The translations under genes were made by a program, and so were the position numbers. From contig OW285192.1 of the NCBI GenBank assembly GCA_935421135.1, positions 9,197,501 to 9,261,500 of the forward strand: a stretch of 64,000 bases of DNA. The letters are read 5' to 3'. The notes beneath the pieces are model-generated. The model made no database searches. It was not told the origin of the DNA and saw nothing but the letters and a program-made list of their open reading frames with translations. The stretch is from Bugulina stolonifera. Taxonomy: Eukaryota > Bryozoa > Gymnolaemata > Cheilostomatida > Bugulidae. Positions 42,201-51,557 of the stretch are shown piece after piece; within the stretch, counting starts at the first letter, position 1; each line of letters begins with the position of its first letter.

Positions 42201-43299
42201 ACTAGTAGCACTCTGCTAGCTAGATTAATTGAGAGCTCCAGCTATGGCAAAACTTAATGTATCAATAGTCCTTCAAAACATTGGGACACAATCTGCTATG
42301 TGGAGAAAATGATGCTGTGTGGAGAGTATTACCATAAAGTGCCAGCATTTTTTAAAACTCATCATTATGTCTCTTGATTTATGCAATTAGGATATTTCTG
42401 CCACCTGTCTTGATAATATTGGGGCTGCGGCTGATTTCCTTAATACTCCGCTGCCGACTTCTTTAAAATTTTGTGCCTGAGTTCTTTAAAATCTGGCACC
42501 TTCTTTTTTTAAAAACTTCTCTGTGTACCAAAATCACCTTGTGCATGCGAGTTATGTTATTATTTTCCTGGTTTCTTTTTAGGATAGATATTCCCGTCTT
42601 AAATGACAAGTTTGATGCATCGCTGGTTATGTTGAAACACAGATTCTGCTGGGACTACATAGATATATTCTACCAAATGAATACAGTAACAAACTCTAGT
42701 TCCATGGAATTATCTGAAAAGGCTGTAGAAAGTCTATTATCTGCAGAATTTAATAAAGGAGATCAGTTGTTGTATAAAGCTGTAGAGGAACTGTGGTGGG
42801 AACAACCAGAAGTTAAAGAGAAGGATTTCTGGGATGAGGTTAGTGATGTCATACTTATCAACTGTGACTCTTTTACATTAAATGTATTTATGTTATATTA
42901 GTAGCAATGGTTCTGCTTGCTCTTTAACCGATCTTTGTCATTTTTATTCTATTTTTGGACTGAGAGTGGGGAAGATGGTAGCAAAGAGAAATTGCCCTAC
43001 CTTATGGTGGATGTTAAAGAATTGCAACTCGGGCTGCTCTATATAGTGGGCACCTACATTTGTATTGCCTCTTTCAGGTATCATATTTTACCTCCTTAAA
43101 TAAAAGAGTGGCAACAGAATGGTGTAGTATAGTCTCTAGAGAGCAGCAACCCTATGTGATACACTCCACACAGTTCCATGATGAGATACAGCTAACAGTG
43201 GAGTTCTGCAGAAGACTGAAGATGGATAAAACTGAACTTTGTGACTGTGTTCACAACTATGTATTTGGAACAAGAGTCCCAGAAAATGTCATATGCTAG
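31898..43299 (+). CDS. Galactose-3-O-sulfotransferase family protein
   Basis: A Golgi-type sulfotransferase of the Gal3ST (galactosylceramide sulfotransferase) family, expected to move sulfate from PAPS to C3 of galactose. Exons: 31898-32123, 37885-38067, 40391-40578, 42020-42165, 42583-42838, 43078-43299 (TAG). All phases match, giving 406 residues, normal for the family. In the model residues 49-65 form a type II membrane anchor. KVPKTGSST (95-103) is the 5'-phosphosulfate-binding loop and SVREQVPWFKS (175-185) the 3'-phosphate-binding segment. FDASLVMLKHRFCWD in exon 5 matches the conserved FDxSLVLL...CWE block. Exons 2-6 are secure. Exon 1 is proposed: its donor (AAGC/GTATAT) is weak, but it supplies the right phase, anchor and length. 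Exons 2-6 sit in an intron of the minus-strand zinc-finger gene. Acceptor specificity cannot be read from sequence. Confidence 0.85.
32198..32819 (+). mobile_element. Solo LTR, copy B
   Basis: A 622-bp LTR with perfect 9-bp terminal inverted repeats (TGTAATGGT...ACCATTACA) and a 4-bp target duplication (ATAT on each side). TATATAAAG (32535-32543) and AATAAA (32588-32593) are spaced as promoter and polyadenylation signal of an LTR. The region between about 32420 and 32520 is rich in short GC stems (GACC..GGTC, CGACGT-type). Copies A and B have different target duplications, so they are independent solo LTRs and not the two ends of one element. It lies in proposed intron 1 of the sulfotransferase gene. 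Confidence 0.85.
32820..34709. other. Intronic or intergenic sequence, little seen
   Basis: Apart from the candidate terminal exon at 33166-33250, no coding segment is visible. Copies of the AGAAGACAACTTC and AGTTATCTTCTC motif lie near 33606 and 33890. Confidence 0.4.
34710..34715 (-). terminator. Polyadenylation signal of FYVE-like gene
   Basis: AATAAA on the minus strand about 50 bases downstream of the stop codon at 34768-34766. Position and sequence fit a cleavage signal. Downstream elements were not assessed. Confidence 0.45.
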
Positions 43300-46200
43300 T
43301 CATGCTAATGTGCAATGTATAGGGACTAAACACATACATTTGTATGTGATAGGTATTCATCAGCAAACAATCACAATAAGAAGTTATCCTCTCCATATTA
43401 GATTACATTTAATCTTACCTAGTGTAATGTGAATGCATCTAACTATGATACATTATTGATATACCGTGTATGTTTGCAGTTTGTTGTCACGACAATAAAC
43501 TGTATAATAATAATCTGAAAAAACACTGAATGCCCTGCTACTAAACGCTCACACAAGAGCGGTTCCTTTGGCCACATTTTCAACTAATTCTATGTTTGAC
43601 TGTCCTCCAACTAGTATGACACCATTGACAGCATAAACAGCCAAGAAGGCCATGGCTATGCAAAATTGTCCTTTCTTTCTTTGTTTTTATCAGGTTGTTT
43701 AGATTTAATTATGCATGAATTGGTTTTATTAAAGTATGAAAGAAACCACTTACATGTAAATTAACAACCTAGAGGTATAATTGAGCTGCTATTGGTTGTC
43801 TTAGCTGCACATACACTGAGAAGTTATACACTAAATATTTGATAGTATTTTGACTGAACTCTTTGGACATTTTCAACAATATGGCAAGGATTGCAGGTTA
43901 TGCTGGATAAACTAATGTTTAATGTCTTTGTGACCTCTTGGACCGACTTGGGTTGCAAATAAAAAACCAAAGATGGCCGTCCGGCCTAGGCCCAAAGGGA
44001 TATTGACCTGGGATTTAGCTTGGATGAAGAAAACCATCCCTAGCTCATCGGCACACCTGGGTTTTTCGCACAAAAATGAGAATTTTGCTTTCGGCCCAAA
44101 CCGGTGTGTTCGTGACTCTGTGACGGATGTGTGTGGAAAAATTTTTTAGCAAGTTGGCCTGTGCCAGAAATTTAGGTCGCGAAGACACTAGCTGTGTTCA
44201 GACTCCAGTCTTTAGCTAGCGATTTGCAATAGCTTCCAAAATGTGGGTTATATACAGTAACATTATATATACAAACACAATGACTGTATAAAATAGCATA
44301 TAAACCATATTGTGGTGCTGGTTAAAAGTAGTACAATGAACACAACGTAATAGTGTTGCAGTAAGGGAGAGAGAGCACAACTCCAGTTCATCAGAGCCAA
44401 GTATTCTAAACAACTATTACCTGAGAGAAATACTATCAATGCATATTGTTGTTCAATAGATATTGATCAAAGATGAAATTAAATGAGAACTTTATTATAA
44501 TTATTCCATACCTCTTCTGCATCAGCCAACTGTGTGGCTATTTCTAGAGCCTGCTCTCCAAACTCTTTGTTAGAAAAGGAAAGAACTTCAAATGCCAGCT
44601 GTTTGACTAGAAGATGCACACATATCAGCGCCTGAAAAACATTAGTTCCATATCCATTAGGAGTTAATGACGGAGTTTATCGCCCAGAAGCCCAATTTGA
44701 CATAGATTATGACCACATGCCAATTATTAGTGAAGGCATTTACCAACTAGGAAATAAACCTAGCGATTTCGGAGTTAATCTTCTGACAGCCAATTACAAC
44801 TAAAGAAATGGTTTTTCAGCTTGATGAGTTGAACCCTTCCTAGAAGAGAGAAACTCACTTGACAGTATGATGAGTAAACATACATACATGAGTTCATAGA
44901 ATGTAGATTGTGTTCATAAGGGAGCATATAAAATAGCTCACAGTATTTAATAGTTAGTTACGAGTTGGGTAAACTAACAGTGACCTACATGTATAGTTAT
45001 TTACAAGCGGAGTAACCCACAGTGACCTACATGACGTACAGTTAGTTGGGCAAACTCACAGTGACCTACATGAACAGATAGTTACAAGTTGAGTAAACTC
45101 ACTGTTTTGTTGACCTGATTCTGTATAGTCTCAATAATAGCAATAGGTAAGTATTCCTCAAGACTGGCCTTCAGCTCACTAAACAGTGACTTATTCTCAG
45201 AGTAAAATCTGGCTGCCGACTGAAAATATTACATGCACAGCATATAAAAAAGAACAAAAAATGAGTTTTAAACACAGCTTAGTATGTGCCACATTAAACT
45301 GCCACCACGGCTTCAAATTCTGTCAAGGTCACTGAAGATGCCAATTGATGGACCCAAAAACATATTACCAATGCATTCGGTATTCCTCTTTTAAAATAAA
45401 ATGATCTTAAGATGTTCTACTGGTTACACGATATACTGACACTCCATGTATTACATTTATATTTTATATAATGTAGATATTCACATCTACCATACCTTTT
45501 GCATGTTAGATATAAGAACAGCACTGTTAGAACTAATGGGTTTAAATGCTTTTATTTTACCAGTCTTCATCAAATAGCTGTAGAACAGATCGTTCAGATC
45601 AATCTAAAATAAATTGCGAAAATAATAACAATGGAATTGAAGAAATAATGAAGATGACATTTTGGGAAAGGGTCAGTAAAATAATGTCAACCCTGCATAT
45701 CGATAATAAGAAATGCTAACCAGATGCAAGCGAATCTTTCATACAACCAGTAGCCATTCATATTCATCACATACACAGATTATAACTGAAGCATTACATC
45801 ACCATGAAGGGTTCACTTTAACACTTGACATATTCATATATTATAGTATTCCATTAAAGCTATCTTCACCTGTGCTTTAGCTAGTATCTGTACATTGTTG
45901 CCACGGTTTGTCCTTTCTGTCCCATCATCCAGGCATTTGACCAAAGATTCATACTGCAAAATACAGATAAGATACAGTTACGAAATATTATGATGCACTT
46001 ACAGTGCTACTACAGAAGAAAATGATAATGCGGAAATTGTCTTCTCTCCAACAAACAATTTAGGTTAGTCATATACGACACGTATGCATGTATATATAAC
46101 GCACTTGTGATTTAAATTGATTGTGGAACCTAACTTATACATGTATATCAATATTAAATGAAGCGAGGTATGGAAAAGCAACTGTTGAAGTACACCATCA

Positions 46201-49200
46201 AGTCATGTGACTTGTGAACAGGCTGTCACATACCTTCTCTAGTGAATCTACAATAAGCCTCTGATCAGTCAGGAGTTTGTCATGGAAGGTCAAAAGATCA
46301 TTCCAGAATGATTCGATCTCCTGAAGAAACATATATGTAAATAATAACATCATAATATATAAATATGTTGTGTTTACCGATATATTATATGCACTAAATC
46401 GGCAACCATTACAAAGATTTTTTGGAGATTGCAATTCAAAATTCAAGTCCTGAACTAAAGACAGAAATTAATCAAATCAACAGCCGTAAGGAACCACGTT
46501 TATTCATTTAACATTCACAAAGGCTATTCAAATATATATGAAATGAAACAAATTTTCCATCTTGTGCCCAGTTACACCTTGTGTCATAGGGCTAAAAATT
46601 GCTGTTATGGCCATCACCAACCGAATAAGGAACAAACCCAGCACATAAGATACATCTAATAAACATCACCTGTTGCTTCACCCCGGCAGCAATGTCTCTT
46701 TCTACTTGCTCCTGACTGGTTTTCTTAGCCTCATAACACGGAGTACAAATCCTGAGGTACTGATGAATGTCTGGTTCAGCTGACGGCCCCTACGAAGAGA
46801 AGGAACAGTGTAAAAGCCCCAACTGTTACCAAATTGTAACAGGTCTCTCTCAAAGGTTCAACACCATGGCAGATTAGCACTAAAGATATACCTTTCCAAC
46901 AGCACTGTAACAGCAAATAGCCAAACTGATTCTATAAATAGAACAGAACGTCCCCTAGCGAACGGATTGCTAGGTAGTAATAAGAAATTAGTGAAATCAA
47001 AATTTTATTTGCTATAAATACAGTTTTCATTCCACTTTTATCCCATGATAGATGGACTCTTAATAGCATAGATCCTATATTATATTATTATAGGAAAGAT
47101 TCATAATTCAGATATACATTGTACATGTACATGTACATGTACATACGTGTACCTGTACATTATGATGGTACTACACTATATATGTATATAATCACTATAC
47201 TTCAAGAGAAATATATTATACTAATGTAAGCGTACCCCTGGCAGTCTGATGAGACAGACCAAAGCCTCTGTGTAGTGGGAGTTATCTCCCAGTTGGCCCT
47301 TATCAATATATACAATAAGGTCTCTATTAGAGCACGAGTCGCAGACTGCAGCCCCGCATATAGAACAGTGATGTCTGGATTTAAACAGCATTTCAAACTT
47401 CTGCATACAATGGTGACATACACCATCATTACCCTGAAAGATAACAACAATTTCAATTCCAGGTATAAATAAGCAAGAAAAAATAACGACTTAGACTTAA
47501 GTTCCTTGAGAGTAGTGGCACTTCATAAACATCCTCCCAGCATTGACGCTCAAAGACAAAAACAACATTTTTGACGAGGTACAATGTGATTGATTGGTCA
47601 AATACTATAAAGTGAATGGAATTTCCCACATACCTTGGGTGTAACTGGCTTCTTCCAAGCACCTCTAACAAATGTAATCGTTAAAGACTGTACCATTCTA
47701 ACAAGGTTCGGAGTAGAATTTACTTCCGCTAAAAATCCTTCCCGTAGTCTCTGTTCAGCGGTAGTCAAAGCATTTTTACTGAAGAAGAAAAGTGTTGACG
47801 TTTATTACGTAAAGACGATGTATGAGGTAACAAAGAAGGCAACCACTGTTATGCTATGCACTAAACATTGGATGTATATTCTCTCTCCCTCTCTCTCTTG
47901 TAATCAGTAGATGCGACTAGGACTGTTTTATAGTCTAGGGCTAGGCTTTGATTTTGTTACAGTTTTTTATGAAGCTTTGCTATTTGCCGATTTGCCAGGT
48001 ATTCAGGTTTAATGATACAAAACACACGCTGTAGCTAAAAGCACAGGAGTAAACCACCATACAAAAAACGGCTTCATCAGAAGAACACAATTTGAAGTAA
48101 AAAAAGCATGATTCAAGCCGACTCTAAGCTTCACTTGAAACGCTGACACAAACACTACACCATATTTCCTCACTGCTAACAGACACTTCTGGTCCAATTG
48201 CAATCTGGTACTTTTTAAGGCTTCCTGAATTATTTTGGTTGAAAAATCAAAGAAGTGAAGAAAAGCAAGTGCTGCTCAATAGTTTGACAACATAACATCA
48301 TCATACATTGCTGTGGTCACAAAATACGGGTATGCACAGACTGTGACAATGTTACCTGCAAGCTTTGTTTTGATACATGAAAGAGGCAGTACGGAGTATC
48401 CTGAATTCTTTCATTAGACTCCGAGTGGCCCCGGCAGTCTGCTCCTCAGAATCAAAACAGGATTTGCACACCTGAATAAGAATTGAAAACAACATAAAGT
48501 AATATACATGTGTATAATTTCATACTGAGCAATATGTGCTTATTCTGTAGTGAAGTAACTGTAATGGGAAAAGATACCTGCAAGCTATGTGTAGTTTGCC
48601 TACTTCAAGAACAGCAAATTAATCATTTCCATGATTTTTACTAGAAAGTGAAGTTTCTGAACTAATCATTATCCATACCTCACTGGGTACGGCTTGAATT
48701 GTTTTTTTTTTGTTACTGTCTTGCATTTAGCCAACCTATTTAACGGATCTCAGAAACATTGCTGCCGTGGAAGGTAAGCTCTTTCACGGCAGCAACGCTT
48801 CTGAGGAGTGCATGAAACTTGAACCTATGACTCTAAAGTTTAAAAACCAGCAAGTCAATCAGTACACCCTCCTGGCGCCCTAAACAATGTATTTCCCCAT
48901 AACGGACACAAAGAAGTTACAACTTATAAATGTTATGAATCTAGAGCTGAAGCTATCTCTGTTCTGCTATAAACTTACACTGCCAAACAAATTACATAAC
49001 ACCTTTCCCTCACCTTATAGAATTTACCCTGAGGATCATAATTAGCAAACAGATTGAGTCGTCTTGATTGCTTCAAACATTGTTTACAATACACTTCGCC
49101 ACATCTGCAACGACAGTAGAAAACTAAACATTGAGTGGGAAATACTGAACCAAGATGCTCAAAACATAATATTTTATAAAGCAGCCTTACAACACAATAG

Positions 49201-50015
49201 ACATGCACAATGAATTAATTGGGATGTCTATGTCTATGTCTATGTCTATGTACTTACTTGAAACAATTCTTTGGGCTGTTGATTAAAGTGAACTTTGCTC
49301 GACATGACCTAGACTTACATACCTCCCTTGATGTCTTTAATACCCAATGACGTCTAGAGATGCCTAAAAGTCATAGGAAGTGTTTCACATTGTATGCTTA
49401 CAGTTCCATCAGTGGTTCAGTACAGTCGGAGCTAATGGGCCTAAATGTTCGGCTTTACATGACTTAGAATCTTTATGATAGATAGGCTACATACAGTACA
49501 GCGTAATAACTGGCAATAGTGTTAGGCCTATATGATGTGTAATCAGTAGGCTATTGCAACGATCTAACAACTACAATAATTGCAAAGCCCAATAACTGTT
49601 GATACAGAGAAAAATGAATGCAAAGATTAAGCAGAATATCAACGGATAGTGGTCTAAAACTATTAGGTACAATAGTGAAATTGTAATAGATAGATAGAAT
49701 TGGAATTTGTGAATGAAATAATTGGAATGACAGCTCACAATAATGATGAGAGTAGATGATTTCTAATTATATCTTGGCAAAGAACCATGACCGTAAGAAA
49801 TTTCTTCACTTCTGACCCTAACTTTCAAATTAGGCCTACGAATTTCATCTGAAGTTATCAGCTATATAGTGCAAGTAGTCCTACATACCGATATATTCAG
49901 AAATCTCAACCACGGATTGATTGGACATCAACTTTCTGTTGTTTGGTGCATATCCAGACACAGATGTGTATAAGCCAGACACAATAACACTTGATGAGCT
50001 TCTGTTTGAAGCCAT
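34766..50015 (-). CDS. Tandem FYVE-like zinc-finger, helical C-terminus protein
   Basis: A complete 14-exon model of 582 residues: 50015-49889, 49363-49258, 49104-49014, 48471-48356, 47778-47634, 47433-47236, 46789-46670, 46320-46234, 45953-45870, 45603-45496, 45219-45103, 44631-44512, 35757-35650, 34987-34766. Every junction is GT-AG and in phase. Finger 1 (~56-114) has eight cysteines (58, 63, 76, 79, 84, 87, 110, 113) with an unusual CX4C first pair and lacks the R(R/K)HHCR patch. Finger 2 (~201-279) has CX2C, SRHHCSICG and CDSC, then a ~46-residue insertion before the last pair CTPC (276, 279). Residues ~290-582 are predominantly helical and charged and probably form coiled coils. FYVE domains bind PI3P on endosomes; both fingers here are degenerate, so PI3P binding is doubtful. 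I cannot name an orthologue. Intron 12 (35758-44511) contains five sulfotransferase exons on the other strand. Confidence 0.88.
35619..35632 (+). repeat. G14 homopolymer
   Basis: A run of about 14 G next to the left edge of the penultimate FYVE-like exon. Similar runs occur at 39840-39849 (G10, then GA-rich) and 52935-52947 (C13, HERC2 intron). These are prone to length error and quadruplex formation. Confidence 0.9.
38507..39620. mobile_element. Non-autonomous TIR DNA transposon (1.1 kb)
   Basis: The element begins GGGTGCTTTCGGCA and ends with the exact reverse complement (14-bp terminal inverted repeats), flanked by TAT on both sides (possible 3-bp target duplication). The left subterminal region repeats GGCGTTCGGTAATGGATCGC two to three times. 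Both subterminal regions contain ATCGCAT/ATGCGAT stems around AT-rich loops. The centre has an open frame of 98 codons (38737-39030) with two hydrophobic stretches and no transposase likeness. Superfamily unassigned; PIF/Harbinger-like termini are one possibility. It sits in sulfotransferase intron 2. Confidence 0.75.
40087..40177 (+). repeat. 18-bp tandem repeat in sulfotransferase intron 2
   Basis: Units of GAATGTACATGTGGATCT and close variants such as GAATAGACATGT run for about 90 bp. The associated open frame (STCECTCG-type) is repeat-derived. Confidence 0.85.
40879..41046. mobile_element. Foldback (MITE-like) element, copy 2
   Basis: Arms 40879-40919 and 41004-41045 are imperfect reverse complements (shared GTGGAGAAATTT and TTAGGTGCAG). 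The ~84-bp loop holds GGAGAAGTTGTCTTCTC and TTACCCCAAACCCCAA, matching features of the foldback at 28326-28541. It lies in sulfotransferase intron 3 and in intron 12 of the minus-strand gene. Confidence 0.7.
43494..43499 (+). terminator. Polyadenylation signal of Gal3ST-type gene
   Basis: AATAAA about 195 bases after the TAG stop at 43297-43299, followed by AT-rich sequence. It fits the 3' end of the sulfotransferase transcript. Confidence 0.5.
43900..44200. other. GC-richer block, possible repeat remnant
   Basis: Within the large intron of the FYVE-like gene, this block (AAGATGGCCGTCCGGCCTAG, later CACCTGGGTTTTTCGCAC) is clearly less AT-rich than its surroundings. It has no open frame of note. 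An old transposon end is my best guess. Confidence 0.3.
48749..48805. ncRNA. 57-nt hairpin, microRNA-precursor-like
   Basis: Two 21-nt arms (48749-48769 and 48785-48805) pair with two mismatches around a 15-nt loop. The inner 11 bp (TTGCTGCCGTG/CACGGCAGCAA) are perfect and GC-rich. It lies in the intron between exons 3 and 4 of the FYVE-like gene. It could be a small foldback repeat or an intronic microRNA precursor. Transcription is unknown. Confidence 0.35.
49226..49252 (+). repeat. Short hexamer repeat
   Basis: About four units of TCTATG, ending at the donor of FYVE-like exon 2. Confidence 0.8.
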
Positions 50016-51557
50016 CTAAATCGAGTCTAGCGAATAGAAAATGAGGTGAATATGGATAGTAGTTAAACCAAACACGTAAAGCTCCCCTAAAAGTAATGTC
50101 AAAATAAAATTATTAAAATACACCGCAGTTTACCTTAGGGTATGCATCACTTTAGACCAGAAGGAACATGTCTCATTTGGGAAAACGTTGATATGGACTT
50201 TTTTGCTAGCTTCAGCTAGCTATGGTGAAATTACAGTTTATATGCTGCAGTAACCTCAACACAGGTCCTGTGACGGCCTGTTTCTATGGTGTCAGTATTA
50301 ATGGCAGTGTGTGTGTGTGTGGCAGAATCGTTTGTCTTCTCACCCTTAAGATCTTGAATGGTTCGAGGCAGGAAGCTGTTGTAATATCTGTAGCAATAGC
50401 AATACTATAGATCAATATTGCAAACTTTTAATGATATAATACATTAATAATAATGTTGATTGTTATTGTAATGATTGCTTATTCATAAAAATCATTATCT
50501 GGTTCGTTGATGTTGTCTAGTCTGTCTTGACGGAAAACAAAATAAAAATTTAATTTTTTTACGTTAGTCATTAGTCTATGGCTCTCATTCCACGTACGTT
50601 GAAAATTTCAAAAGAAGGATACCACATAACACAATAGCTTAGGACAGAATCAGTAGTCAGTACAATGGGGGATTACAATGATATAGGACCAACAAACTCT
50701 CAGAACTAAAGCAAGTGTTGAGTTGAAATATCAGGATTCAGATCACATGATGGAATGCTTAGCAAAAGACCATACTGCAAGTAGGAGGTGCAGCGCAATA
50801 CCCGTACAATCTAAAGATCGCGCGCTTATAAAGTGTACAAATGGAGTTGTCATTTCTCAAATAGTATTAGTCCGAGTATAGATAGGCACCGTTACGAATG
50901 CACAATTAATATAATCTAACAACATTTCTGGAATGATGCGCTTACATAGACCAGAGCCAATGGCTCTGACATAGACTATGTGTTGATGACCTTGGTGATT
51001 TCAATCTATGAAGCAAATCAAAATTAATATGAAGTAAAAATTAATATAAGGTTAGAATGCATATTCTAGTCATCTCTACGGTAGAGGCATTTACAATGGT
51101 TGCTAGTGGGTTTGCGGTTGTGAGGCCCTTATTTTTGTTACCCCAATAAAGCACGAGTTGTAGAATGGGGTGCATTGTATGTATGTTAGTTGTAAAAATC
51201 TTTTCAACCTTCAGGGCACTTTGTTTTTTATTGAAAATTCAAAGTATGAAAGCAAGTAAGAAGCCCCACAGGCGCATGCACTTTACAATTACAGAAACAC
51301 AAAAATATGTTCGTTAATTGAACCTCATCGATGATGACATCATTGACATGTGGATGTTTGCTATCAATCAATCATAGTGATAGTTGTAAATTTGAAAAAA
51401 ACGTGAAAATAAATTTTAATTAATTAACATTAAATATATATACTTATGTGCATGCTTTACTAGAAAAGGGTTACTGTAATTTAAAAAAATCTCTTCTCAA
51501 CTTTATAATAGGCTATAACTATCCCTTTAGGATAGATGTAGTGCAAGATTCTCCGTC
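50016..51557. promoter_or_regulatory. Head-to-head intergenic region (shared promoter candidate)
   Basis: About 1.54 kb separates the start codons of the minus-strand FYVE-like gene and plus-strand HERC2, which diverge from here. No TATA box can be assigned with confidence. A palindromic CAGAGCCAATGGCTCTG lies near 50952-50968. Both transcripts probably start in this interval. An upstream untranslated HERC2 exon is possible, because an acceptor-like CCCTTTAG precedes the ATG. Confidence 0.5.

Noticed and set aside
47635..47910. Plus-strand 91-codon open frame
   Set aside because: Antisense shadow of FYVE-like exon 5, which is supported by splice sites and phase on the minus strand.
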